A DNA stretch of 64,000 nucleotides from Ziziphus jujuba (Eukaryota > Streptophyta > Magnoliopsida > Rosales > Rhamnaceae): NCBI RefSeq assembly GCF_031755915.1, contig NC_083388.1, forward strand, positions 3,355,501 through 3,419,500. The letters are read 5' to 3'. How positions within the stretch are numbered: position 1 is the stretch's first letter; each line of letters starts with the position of its first letter. The position numbers and the translations under genes were made by a program. This document shows, one piece after another, positions 10,467-21,917 of the stretch. The notes beneath the pieces were generated by a model. That model searched no databases and had not been told where the DNA came from. It saw nothing but the letters and a program-made list of their open reading frames with translations.

Positions 10467-13400
10467 ATGGCAACAAAGTTCGACATTGAGAAATTTGAGC
10501 GCAATATGAGTTTCTCCATGTGGCAAGTCAAGATGAAGGCGATTTTGACACAGAACGGTTTACACAAGGCGTTGGTTGGCAAGGAGCAGATGCCGTCTTC
10601 GTGGGATGCCGAAAAGAAAGCCGAGGTTGATGAGCGTGCCCTATCCACCATTCAGCTATGCTTGTCCAATGAAGTTTTGAGGGAGGTCCTTGATCAGAAG
10701 ACAACAAAGGACTTATGGGACAAGTTGGAATCTTTGTACATCACAAAGAATCTCACAACGAAACTGATTGCGAAGCACCGTCTATACACCCTTTCTATGG
10801 TTGAAGGTACATCTATTAAAACACACATAGATGACTTTTCTACTATTTTGTTGGATCTGGCGAACATGGACATTAAATATGATGATGAAGATCAGGCCCT
10901 AATGCTACTGCGTTCCTTACCTCCATCGTATAAAAATTTTAGGGAAACTTTGATTTACAGTAATAAAACCCTAAAATTGGAGGACGTGAAAGCTTCATTA
11001 TATTCTAAGGAGTTGTTTGATAAGGAGTTGACCAGCAGTTCGGATAACAATAATTTTGGGAGTTCCGGAGGAGAGGGTTTGATTGTTAGAGGTAGAACAT
11101 CATCTAGAGATCAAAATAACAATGGTGGTAGTCGGCCAAGATCGAAGTGAAGGTTCAGAAACCTTATTTGTCACTACTGTAAGAAAAAAGGGCACATCAA
11201 AACTGAATGTCGTAAGCTTCAGAATAAAAATAATGAAAAGAGTAAGGAACATGCCGAAGCCAGTGTCGCACATGAGGAAATTGAAGATGGAGATGTTTAT
11301 TCAGTGACTGAGGATAGTTCGGGCAAGCAGGGATGGATTTTGGATTCAGCCTGTTCGTTTCACATCTGTCTCCATAGGGATTGGTTCTCTTCTTATGTTC
11401 CGGTGGATAAAGGTGTTGTGCTGATGGGAGATGATCATCCTTGCTGTGTCATCGGCATTGGAACTGTAAGGGTGAAGATGCATGATGGAATTATTAGAAC
11501 ACTATCTGAGGTACGTCACGTTCCAGATATGTCTAAAAATTTAATTTCTTTATCTGTTTTGGACAAGTGTGGTTGTTCTTTTGCTAGTGGAGGTGGAGTT
11601 TTGAGGGTTCTGAAGGGTGCTTTGGTGGTGATGAAAGCTAGCCTGGTTGGTACATTATACAGGCTACAGGGTTCTGTGGTAATGGGGTCGGCTGCTGTTT
11701 CAGTGTCCATGTCAGATTCGGATGTTACTCGTTTGTGGCATATGAGATTGGGCCATATGAGTGAGAAGGGTTTGGCGATGTTGAGCAAACGGAGTTTGCT
11801 TGGTGATCGGAGTATCTCAAAGTTGGAGTTTTGTGAACATTGTGTGTTTGGGAAGCAGAAGAGAGTTAGCTTCAGTACTGGAATTCACAAAACCAAAGGT
11901 ACTCTAGACTACATTCATTCAGATCTTTGGGGACCCGCACGTACTGCTTCTAAGGGTGGTGGCAGATATATGTTGACCTTCATTGATGATTTCTCCAGGA
12001 AGGTCTGGGTATATTTTTTGAAGCACAAGAATGACGTATTTGCTATCTTCAAGCAATGGAAAGCTTTGGTAGAGAAGCAGACGAAAAGGAGGGTGAAGCG
12101 CCTTCGTACAGATAATGGATTGGAGTTCTGTGATGGTGTTTTCAATGAGTTTTGTAGAAACGAAGGGATCGTTAGACATCTCACAGTTAGAGGAACTCCG
12201 CAGCAAAATGGTGTGGCTGAGCGGATGAACAGAACTCTTATGGAGAAAGTCCGATGCATGCTGTCGAATTCTGGGTTAACACAGGACTTTTGGGCAGAAG
12301 CAGCTGCTACAGCTTGCTACTTGGTGAATCGTTCTCCATCGGCAGCAATCGATTGCAAGACTCCTAAAGAGGTATGGTCTGGAAAACCTGCTAATTATCT
12401 AGATTTGAAGGTATTTGGATGCCCTGCCTATGTTCATGTTAATGATGGTAAGCTTGAGCCTAGATTGAAGAAGGGCATATTTCTTGGTTACCCGCAGGGT
12501 GTAAAAGGATATAGAGTTTGGCTTCCTGATCCAAAGTCATCTAAGGTTGTGATTAGCAGGGATGTTGTGTTTGATGAGATGGCAATGCTGCATCCAAAAA
12601 GGGAGCTCGTTGTTTCAGACGGTGTGCCAAAGAAGGTGGAGTTTAGGGTGGAGGAAGTAAGTACTTCACAGAATGGTTCAGTTTCAGGCCCATTTGAGAC
12701 ACCCACTCATGTGGAAGAAGAGAGAATTGAGGAGGTGCAGGAGCATTCGATTGCCAAGGATAAACCTCGCAGGGAGATCAAGAAGCCCTCTAGTGTAGCT
12801 GACTATGTCACTTTTGCTTGTGTTGCAGCACAGGAGATCGAGAGTCCCAGTGATCCTTGCAACTATTATGAAGCCATTTCATGTGAGGATTCTGCAAAGT
12901 GGTTAATTGCTATGCAGGAAGAGGTGGAGTCGCTTCATAAGAACCACACTTGGGAGTTAGCATTACCTCCATAGGGTAAGAAGATTGTGGGATGCAAGTG
13001 GGTCTACAAAAGGAAAGAAGGCATCCCTGGTGTTGAAGATGCGAGGTACAAAGCACGTTTAGTAGCGAAGGGGTATTCACAGGTACAGGGAGTTGATTTT
13101 AATGATATATTTTCCCCTGTCGTTAAACATACTTCTATTCGTGCTTTGTTAGCGCTAGTTGCTATGCATGATTTAGAGTTGGAGCAACTAGATGTGAAGA
13201 CCGCTTTCTTGCATGGTGAGCTTGAGGAGACAATTTATATGCAGCAACCCGAAGGTTTCGAGGTTGAAGGAAAAGAGGATCATGTGTGTTTGTTGAAAAG
13301 GTCCTTGTATGGTTTGAAGCAATCCCCTCGTCAGTGGTACAAGCGGTTTGATGGGTTTATGTTTAGTCATGGCTATTCTAGAAGCCAATGTGATAGCTGT

Positions 13401-14411
13401 GTGTATTTTAGGAAGTTGGAAGATGGCTCATTTATCTATTTGTTGCTTTATGTTGATGATATGCTGATAGTGGCCAAGAAGAAATCCGATATCAACAGAT
13501 TGAAAGCAGAATTGAGTGGTGAATTTGAGATGAAAGATTTGGGAGCGGCAAAGAAGATTCTTGGTATGGAGATTGAGAGAGATAAATCTGCAGGTAAACT
13601 TTTCTTGACTCAAAGATCTTTTGTTGAGAAAGTTCTGGAGCGTTTTGGAATGAAGAACGCTAAACCTATAAGTACTTCATTAGCTACTCATTTTAGATTG
13701 TCTGCTGATATGTCACCACAGTCGGATAGAGATATTGAGTATATGTCACATGTTCCTTATTCTAGTGCTGTTGGTAGTTTGATGTATGCTATGGTGTGTA
13801 CCCGTCCTGACATTGCACATGCTGTTAGTGTTGTGAGCCGGTATATGGCTAATCCTGGCAAACAACACTGGCAAGCTGTCAAGTGGATTCTAAGGTACTT
13901 GAGAGGCACTACTAACACTTGTTTAGAGTTTGGTGGAAGTAAGGAGGGTGTACGTGGATATGTTGATGCAGATTTTGCTGGGGACCTTGATAGAAGGAGG
14001 TCCACTACTGGTTATGTATTTACTCTTGGAGGTACTTCTATCAGTTGGAAGTCTGTTTTGCAAGCAACAGTTGCACTATCAACTACAGAAGCCGAATATA
14101 TGGCTATAGCTGAAGCGGTGAAAGAAGCTATTTGGTTAAGGGCGTTGATAGGTGAGTTGAGCTCTGAGCAGGAGAGTACGGTCATCAATTGTGATAGTCA
14201 GAGTGCTATCTATCTCACTAAGGATCAGATGTTTCACGAGAGGACAAAACATATAGATGTTCGGTATCATTTTGTACGTGATGTTATTGCTCATGGAGAT
14301 ATTGTTGTCAGCAAGGTGAGTACTCATGATAATCCTGCTGACATGATGACCAAGGCACTTCCAGTAGCCAAGTTTGAGCATTGCTTGGACTTGGTTGGTG
14401 TTTGTTGTTGA
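10467..14411 (+). pseudogene. C1 gag-pol polyprotein with two in-frame stops
   Basis: One frame of 1,314 codons from ATG 10467 to TGA 14409-14411, broken only by TGA at 11148-11150 (codon 228) and TAG at 12972-12974 (codon 836). Domains in order: gag; CCHC zinc knuckle CHYCKKKGHIKTEC (235-248); aspartic protease site LDSACSFH, where DSA/DTA is normal for this lineage; GAG-pre-integrase (LWHMRLGHMSEKG); integrase Asp486, Asp549, Glu585, giving the D,D35E spacing; RT with YVDD at 995-998; RNase H ([15 protein letters not shown]). The lesions separate gag from protease and integrase from RT, so the copy cannot make its full polyprotein unless stops are read through. Both stops could come from single C-to-T changes (CGA to TGA, CAG to TAG). 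Confidence 0.93.
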
Positions 14412-14517
14412 GCTTTGCCTTTAGGGGCTTTTGTGGAAGAGGATGGCAACTTTTATCGAAGATTGGAGTTTTGTATGTTTTTCATTCCTTATATGGAATT
14501 CGTGTCAAGGTGGAGAT

Positions 14518-14890
14518 TGTTAGAGTTAGTGACCCGAATTCTTGTTGACCCGACCCGAAAAGCTCGCGGTGCGACCCATTTTGGTGAAACTAATTTTGGA
14601 GAAAAATTTGGGGCTCTGTGGTGGAAGCGGAGATCTCGGGCCGATAGGCCCAAGATCGTACTATATATATTTTAGGGTTTCTTCTGTACTATATATATTT
14701 AGTTTTCGGCTGTAATTAGGTTTACAAGGTATCGAACAATTCGGCTCACCTTTTGTACCAATCTTTCATATTGGATTTGCTTCTCCCTGCCCGTGGTTTT
14801 TCCCATCAAGGGTTTCCACGTTAATTGTGTGTTTGTTCTTCGCTTTCTTTATTTCCGTTGCTATTTGTTTTTCCTCCCAATTTCATAACA
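14518..14890 (+). repeat. 3' LTR of C1
   Basis: 373 bp. Differs from the 5' LTR at four positions, all transitions. Followed directly by the GATTA target duplication. Confidence 0.95.
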
Positions 14891-14895
14891 GATTA

Positions 14896-15480
14896 TTATA
14901 ATCAAAAGCTACCAAAGTGAAAATAAAGAATTTGAGTACAGATTGAAGCTCTAACTTCTTGGAGAATATTTGTAGATACTGCATGGTCAGAGTGTTCTGT
15001 TTTACGTAAGAATTTAATTACCAAAGCATCTACTATGCCAGAAAACTTAATGGAAACTAAGGACTTGGAATACCATGCAACTTGGAACCTGTTTCAATCT
15101 TCCATTCTAGAAACGGAAATTGAAATGGATTTTAGTTTTTGAACTATAGAGTTATGTAGTCTCAATTTTCAAGTACTAGGATTTCATTTAGTTTCTTGAT
15201 AGCGCTCAGTTCATCAAGGTAAATTAGATGTGTGGAGGTCAGGGGCCTCAAATGTGTTCTATCGATATAGGCAATCTTTCTTGTAAATCAATCATTCTTT
15301 GAACTTAGTGTTAGTTGTGGTCTGCTGCTTTGTTAAACTTCTCCATTTGCATCACTGCTAACCAGCTTTCAATTTGACCAATGGAACTCTGTTCTTTTTT
15401 TATCCTAAAATGAATAACAGAGGACGCAACATCTGGGTTCCAAGGGAACATGATGGGGCTTAACCAGCTGACCAGAAGTT
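14896..15480. repeat. Duplicated UGT-golgin intergenic block, older unit
   Basis: Resembles 17830-18260 (AATCAAAAGCTACCAAAGTG, CAGTTCATCAAGGTAAATTAG, GGGAACATGATG). It continues the UGT 3' flank broken by C1 and ends in the golgin intron 3 acceptor sequence near 15460-15475 (CAGCTGACCAGAAGTT). The coding part of golgin exon 4 is missing here; only its first bases remain. Confidence 0.7.
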
Positions 15481-15539
15481 CATACAAGAAAGAGAAGAAA
15501 ATATTTGGATAAATGCATATATATATATATATATAGCAG

Positions 15540-15660
15540 AATCCATTGGATTTCATATAAATTTTCTTATAGTTTTTATCAAGAATGAAACTCACCTCCA
15601 CTAACTAAGAAATTAGTCCTGCTTTTTCTCTGTTCTTCTTATTGAAAGCCTTAAGAATTC
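15540..15660 (-). pseudogene. Golgin exon 3 fragment at a duplication breakpoint
   Basis: On the minus strand 15652-15595 reads AFNKKNREKAGLIS, stop, LVE, followed by the same GT donor context as golgin exon 3 (GTGAGTTTCATT). The fragment starts within the exon and is joined about 35 bp later on the + strand to the UGT pseudogene, marking the junction between tandem units. Confidence 0.8.
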
Positions 15661-15686
15661 AATGTGTGGAAATTTGTTATTGTTAG

Positions 15687-17136
15687 CCTACAAACCACTT
15701 TTGATGGGGTAAGGTTGGCCTTTCACAAAATTCTTGAGACCCTTGAGACCAACTAGTCATCTATGATGTTCTGCAGCCATGAGCTCCAGAGGAAGCTGAC
15801 AATCAGAAAAACAAATCTGTTGTGTTCTTAACATGTGAGGTAGCCTTTAGTGCATTTTTAATTTTCTGTTGCTTCAATCCAATCACTGAATACCCTTTCC
15901 AAGCCTTTGATTTCCCAGATAATGAATGCCAAAAAATCATCCAGTTCATGCATCCCACTGCAAATGGTATAAAAAAATAATAATAATAAAATAAAATAAA
16001 AAGAACATTGTAAGGTTTTTGCAATCCATAGGAAGATCTTCCAAGATACTGTTGATCAAGACACTGAGAGACGAGAAGCAGAGCATATCAAATTATCAAA
16101 TTTTATCTGGTTTATTAGGGAAGTTGATGGTTCCTAGTGGACCTCTCGTTCAAGAACATTGATAATAACAGGGTAGTCATGGAGTGGCCGAACAAGAAAG
16201 ATCCTTCTTCTCTCGCGTATACTTCCTTTGGAAGTGAGTATTTTCTTTCCTAGTGATGGAAGAAATAGCTTATGGAGTGAAGCTTAGCAAACTTAGTTTC
16301 ATTTGGGTAGTTTGATTTTATGGTGATTTTCAGCGAAAGTATACCACTGGGGAGGCCTTACTAGAAAGCTTTCTAGATAGAGGTATGGTTTTGGCCTGTT
16401 GGGCTCCACGTGCAAACATACTTGGACGTTCAGGCATCGGAGGGTTTGTGCCAATGGGTTCAACACTTGAGGGAATGATCAATGGGGTGCCAATCATAGC
16501 CATGCCAATGCATCTTGACCAATGCCAAGTTGGTGTTGGAGCGTGGTGTAGGAATGAAAGTCCTGAGTGAATGCATGCGAAGATTAAGAAAAAAGTGTTG
16601 GCAAGGGTGATTAAGGAAGTGTTAGAGTTTGTGACCCGAATTCTTGTTGACCCGACCCGAAAAGCTCGCGGTGCTACCCATTTGGTAAAACTAAATTTTG
16701 GAGAAAAATTTGGGGCTCTATGGTGGAAGCGGAGGTCTCGGGCCGATAGGCCCGAGACCGTAGCCCACCACTGAGCCCGACGGGGGTGCAGGGGCAGCGC
16801 CCCCACGGTATGGACCTGTTCAATTTTAGGGTTTCTTATGTACTATATATTTTGGGTTTTCGGCTGAAATTAGGATTTAGAAGGTATCGCGCAGTCAGGC
16901 TCACCTTTTGTACCAATCTTTTGATATTAGATTTGCTTCTCCCTGCCCGTGGTTTTTCCCGTCAAGGGTTTCCACGTTAATTGTGTGTTTGTTCTCCCAA
17001 TTCCGTAACAAGAAGTGGTCAAGCAAGAGGAAGGAAAAGAAGTCAAAAGAAAAGTTAGATAACTGAGTCTGAGAATGAGAGGACATGGAGATGATTGTGG
17101 CAGTGAAGAAGCTGGTGCAGCTTCTTAGATAATAAA
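15687..17136 (+). pseudogene. UGT94-like pseudogene split by a solo LTR
   Basis: Second large UGT copy. Homology to the UGT at 7974 begins near its codon 92 (TTTGATGGGG), so the N-terminal acceptor half including the catalytic His is missing. The rest carries many indels and stops. The PSPG region is recognisable at 16396-16530 (GGGCTCCACGTGCAAACATACTTGG; ACACTTGAGGGAATGATCAA) but lacks the HCGW segment. A solo LTR (16620-17010) splits codons near the C-terminus, and the tail resumes at 17011 with GTGGTCAAGCAAGAGGAAGG. The final coding part ends near 17133 and shows AGA where the functional copy has TGA. No product is expected. Confidence 0.9.
16620..17010 (+). mobile_element. Solo LTR of the C1 family inside the UGT pseudogene
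   Basis: 391 bp, TGTTAGAG to CGTAACA, closely matching the C1 LTRs. Flanks GGAAG (16615-16619) and AGAAG (17011-17015) are a 5-bp target duplication with one mismatch. It carries a GC-rich segment of about 60 bp at 16762-16821 (CGACGGGGGTGCAGGGGCAG) where C1 LTRs have a TATA-like run, and lacks about 36 bp near its 3' end. A solo LTR implies LTR-LTR recombination after insertion. Confidence 0.93.
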
Positions 17137-18472
17137 GCTCCTCTGCAATTTCTATGGAATAATTGTGGATCTGTATGAAGTTTGTTGTCTCTTGACTCCA
17201 TATGAAGTTTGATTTCATAATTATAGATCTCTAATATTTATGGCATTGCTCTTTTGATTGGCTGAAAAGAAGTAGTAATACCTCAATTTCATTGAAATAC
17301 ATCTGTCTTGAGCTTCTGAGAATGAGACAATAAAGTTTGATATAGATATTACAAGCATGGTTGTTTTATAGGAGTTTTAACCGTCTCTGCTTGATTACAA
17401 ATTGAGGATGCATGTTTTAACTTGTATATGAAAATTTATGGTTAAATAATTTATTTTGATAGATTTGGTTCTACGCTTATAATATCCATCATAATGTTTG
17501 TTAGTTGTCGTTGCCTGTCGATGAAGTCTAAAACTGAACCACATAAATTTGCTGTGTTTTATCTTATGGTGTTATTGTTGGATACCATAATTTCTCTTAT
17601 ATTACTATGTCCACACTCCCACTGACACAATAATGATCCCCCCATCATAATGATTAAAAAACAATTTTATTTCATAGAAAACAAAACTCAAATAGTGGCA
17701 GAGCTATTTAATTTTTGTTTCTTGTGTATCATTTTACTTAAAACAATAATGTTTAATGGGGCCAATAAGTATATTTAATTAAATTCAAACCTATTTACAT
17801 GCATGTGTTTACTGCATTCTACTTGATTGTTCTAATCAAAAGCCACCAAAGTGACAAAAAAGAAGAATTTGAGTATAGACTAAAGCTCTAATTTCTTGGA
17901 CAATATAAATAGATAGTGCATGATTAGAATGTTCTGTTTAACAGAAGAATTCAACAACCAAAGCATCTGCTATGCCAGAAAACTTAATGAAAAATAAGGA
18001 GTCTGGAATACTATTCCATTATCTATCTTTAAACCTGTTCCTTTTTTCAAAGTAATGTGATTCATTCAGTTTATTGGTAGCCCTAAGTTCATCAAAGTAA
18101 ATCAAATTTATGGAGGTCAGTGGCTTGAAATGTGTTTACCAATATCAGCAGTCTTTCTTGTAATGGTAAAGTAATTGCTTTTTTAACTTGTTTTAGATTG
18201 ATCATAAAGTGAAGAACAGAGGAAGCAGTAAATGGGTTAAAAGGAACATGATGAGAGAATACTGCGGGTAATATTTGGGAATCAACAAGAGAAGCTATAT
18301 TCTTGGTGACTTTCCTTTCCTTAATGAGATAACCTTCTCATGTTATATCCAAAGAAATACAAATACAGAAATTACAAAAGTCCCAAAATCAAAGGGCAAA
18401 AAAAAAAAAAAAAAAAAAAAAAAACCTCTAATTGCAGCACACACCCCTGAACTGGTTATTTTATTAAGCATC
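17137..18472. repeat. UGT-golgin intergenic block, newer unit
   Basis: Noncoding; paralogous to 9315-10037 joined to 14896-15470. It separates the UGT pseudogene from the convergent golgin gene, whose stop is at 18473. A poly-A run lies at 18400-18424. Confidence 0.7.
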
Positions 18473-20011
18473 TTATTGCAGGATGTCTATGTTTTTGCTC
18501 AAATCTTCCAGCTTTTTCATTCGCAATTTCTCGCTTTCAGTAACCAGCTGACCAGAAGTTCGAACAATAAAAAGAAGAAAATATTAGGAGAAATACATAT
18601 ACACGGACATATAGCAGATTCAATGGAGTTCACTATAACTTTCTTATATTTTTCATTAAGAATGAAACTCACCTCCACTAACTTGGAAACTAGTTCTGCC
18701 TTTTCTTTGTTCTTTTCATTGAAAGCCTCAAGGGCATCCTTGTATTCTTTCTCCTGCAGCCGGTTAATATTATATTCAAACGGCTTAAAAGCAAAGAACT
18801 TATTTGGGGTATGACCATGACAAAGAATATTGTATGATGGAAGTTATGCCACTCCTACATGCTTTCTCTAGAACTAAGTGCAACAACTTGCTACATGGAA
18901 ATTATAACCTTGATGAGAGAAATCATAAAGCTGAGTATCCAACCGTTTGACATAAAACTCATTTATAAATTCATGAACTCTAAATTATTGAAAATGTAAG
19001 GCCAAAAAAATAATAATAATAATAATTAATAGATAACGTAACAAACCCCTAAATGTTATTATAAGATCAAAGTTGTGTAGTATGATAATTTGAAGTGCAA
19101 TGATTTTTCATATTTTCCTGGTATAAATTGCCTTCAAAACTATCACAAGTTCATATCATAAGTTACGGCAGCAAGTTAAGCATAATATGACAGAAACAAA
19201 AGCTATGTAAGCAAGTTAAGCAGAATATGACAGAGAACAAAAGCTATGTGACAGAGAAAATAATCACAAAATTTTCACCTTCTTCTGGCAGCTCAGTCCC
19301 AATGGCTTTAACTCTTTGTTAACCATATCTATCTTCTTACGAACCATCGCAACATCCTTCCTCATCGGGTCTGTGAGTGCTTCAAGCTCCTAATCAATTT
19401 TTAAAAAAAAATTTTTTTTTTAATGAAAATATATGAATGGTTAACTAAAACTACTCGTAGTCACTTTTTTCATCACTTTATTATTTCAGATTTGAAAAAT
19501 AAAATATAAAAAAGAGAGCAGAAACTTTAAATTCCAGATATAGAAACTATAAGAAGAAGGAAGTTATGGTTCAAGCAATAAAAACATCTGAATTCCAGAA
19601 TATTTTGCAATTCAAAAAGTTGTCAATTCAAAAGATTTCTCACTTTCATGATGCAATTTTACCAAAATCCATTGATGTTTCTTTTCTCAGTCCATATTTT
19701 TGCACTTAAACTGAATAATTTCTGTGAAAGTTTTCATAGTTTAATTACATTAGGTTTACCTCACGAATATCAGCCAAACGCTTAGAAGCTTCTTCCACTT
19801 TTCCCATCTGAGCTTGAACCTTTTCCCTCACCTCGAATTTTTTCCTCTCAATCTCTTCTTCCTTCACTCGAAACATAGCTAATGCAGACCTTGACATCTC
19901 CTCTTCTCTGTCATCCTTCGTCGGACTTCCATTGGAACTGAGAATCCCTGAGTTCTTCACTCGTTGAATCTGCATCTGTTGCTGCTCTCGAATCTGCCTC
20001 GGTGTTGACAT
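18473..20011 (-). CDS. RAB6-interacting golgin-like (GORAB-like) coiled-coil protein, four exons
   Basis: Spliced minus-strand gene. Exons (+ coordinates): 19760-20011, 19279-19389, 18673-18753, 18473-18547; coding total 519 bp, 172 residues. All introns (370, 525 and 125 bp) start GT and end AG, all junctions fall between codons, and the joined reading has no stop. Start chosen at MSTPRQIREQQQ; a TTG 14 codons upstream is not used. Exon 1 has the conserved EEEMSRSALAMF and EEEIERKKFEVREKVQAQ; exon 2 begins ELEALTDPMRKDV and ends GLSCQKK; exon 3 is EKEYKDALEAFNEKNKEK; exon 4 ends LSKNIDILQ and TAA. The protein is almost wholly charged coiled coil with no signal peptide or membrane segment. 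In animals the family binds RAB6 at the Golgi; the plant role is not established. Length and motifs match plant homologues, so the gene looks intact. Confidence 0.9.
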
Positions 20012-21917
20012 TTCTTCCTCCACAGCACACCTCTTTTTTCTCTCCCTAACCAAACTCTCTTATGCCTTCCTTTCTTCTTCTTCTTCTTCTTCTTTTTTTC
20101 CTTAGAATGATGACTATCTTTCTCCTGTTGAAGTTGTTTATAAAAAATATAAATAAAAAAAAACAATTAAAAGCTGGCTTTAAAGGTATGAAAACAAACT
20201 TACCTTTACAACAAAAAATTATTACCAGCAATGAAACTAACTAAAATGACCAAATTGCCTGCTAACTTTGTAATCATAAAGTTAGAGAGATAGTAGTTCA
20301 TTTTACCTTTGTTGAATCATGACTCCTCAAACTCCCAAAAAGAAAAAAAAAAAAAAAAAAAAAAAGAAAAAAGAAAAAAAAGAAAAAAAGAAAAGAAAAA
20401 ACACCTTCTTTCCACCTTTACTCATACGCTTACTTGATGATCAATATCATTTAAAATAATAATAATAATAATAATATTTCAGTGATACATAATAAATAAC
20501 CTTGTAGTATATAGAAATTATTGTTAATGCATCATACAATTCTCACCTACAGTTTGTCCCTTATACTTTATGAAGAATCTTGCTAGATGGGCCTCTTCTT
20601 TGGTTAGGTAGCTATATTTTTAAGTTGGTGTTATAGCAAACTCATCTAACTGCTGAAATTTTCTGCGAAAATATGTATTTTATTAAGTTATAAATTCATA
20701 ACCTTTTGTGTATTTTTGAAGAAATACATAATTTTGGCAATATATCTTACTTCTTCTTAAGTTATTATACTTGAACTGGGTATGATCAGAATTATTTATA
20801 AATTGGTTGGAAGGTCTAACTAAATACTTAGTAATTATATTTTATATTGAGAGAGTGCTTGTTGTTGAAGTTTTGATGTGGAGTGGACAGTAAGGGCTCA
20901 CCTACACAGCATGACTGAGAGCCTTTCAGGGCAAGAAAGAGTAGGCCAGAGACTTGTCAGTTGCCAAGCTTGCCTTCCTTTTTCTCAGATGATTGTTCGT
21001 CAAATCTTGGTCTAGACTCAGTTTGAAAAAGATGTTTTGTAATGTTTTGGGTTTTTACTATTTCCAAGGAGGCATGTAGATCTTGTTTTTATTGATTTCC
21101 AAATTAGATATTATATTCAGGTCATACTGTATTGGGATCCAGAAAAACTGTACTCAAATTACTTGCCAAACAATTCTTTAGGGCACAATCTTAAACCTTT
21201 TTATTGCTTGTTCTTTAATATTTTAAAAGTCTAATAATTTTTTATTCCCAAAAATATACACTTGTCCGAAAAAAAAAAAAAAAATTAACCAAATAAATAT
21301 ATCATATCTTAGTGAGTATTCTTTCCTTAGTTGATGATGCATTTATAGGTATGGGACCAAAGACCACACCCACGCTTGAAATCTTGAATACATATAAAAA
21401 GACTTTCCAGCCTGATATACTTTCCAGATATTTTTATTCAATTTAAAAAGTGTGCAATCAACCTTCTTCCAATTCCAGCCGATTATGAACTTTCAAACTC
21501 TGTGCTCTTTTTTTTATGGTCATGTGGACATCATAATTGTAAGTTGGACCCTACTTTGATAATCCTCCATTACCAAAAAAATAAAATAAAATAAATATAT
21601 AAAAAAGGGAAGTTTCTAGAGGCCCAATCTGCGCATGTCTTCTTGTTTGGAGCATATAGGAAATTTGCAAAGTTACTGCAACAAATTATAGGGACTGAAA
21701 TATAATGGATTTCTTTAGAAGCTATTATAAGTTGAGATATGTTTTCTGTTGAATATGTTAAAAAAGGCACAAAGGAAAGACAAAACTAAAAACTAGCTTG
21801 CCCTGATAGATTTTAACTACTTACTTACCATTGTTGTATCCAAAGCTATAGTCCCCGAATTGGCTATGTCTGGGGATCCACATTTTGCAACTCTTAGTAC
21901 ATCTTGCTCTTTCGACT
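20012..21917. other. Golgin 5' region and intergenic DNA
   Basis: 20077-20098 is a TTC repeat (GAA on the golgin sense strand), probably in the 5' leader. A poly-A/G tract lies at 20339-20400. No gene was recognised between 20400 and 21380. 21400-21780 resembles the recurring RLP flank block (AATTTAAAAAGTGTGCAATC, AGAGGCCCAA.CTG), as also seen near 55240-55560. Confidence 0.5.

Larger units (their letters stand above)
10038..14890 (+). mobile_element. Ty1/copia LTR retrotransposon C1 (Tork/TNT-like), nearly complete
   Basis: Full-length element in the 3' flank of the UGT. It has 373-bp LTRs, a 5-bp target duplication GATTA at 10033-10037 and 14891-14895, a primer site TGGTATCAGAGC at 10413-10424 (initiator-Met tRNA type) and a polypurine tract AAGGTGGAGAT just before the 3' LTR. 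The LTRs differ at 4 of 373 sites by eye, so insertion is recent but older than C4. Gene order gag, protease, integrase, RT, RNase H places it in copia. Confidence 0.95.

Noticed and set aside
11304..11400. Protease motif DSA instead of DSG in C1 as an inactivating mutation
   Set aside because: DTA/DSA is normal in TNT1/Tork-type copia proteases, so it is not counted as a lesion.
20880..21060. Less AT-rich segment after the golgin gene as an exon
   Set aside because: No open frame with recognisable domain or splice context.
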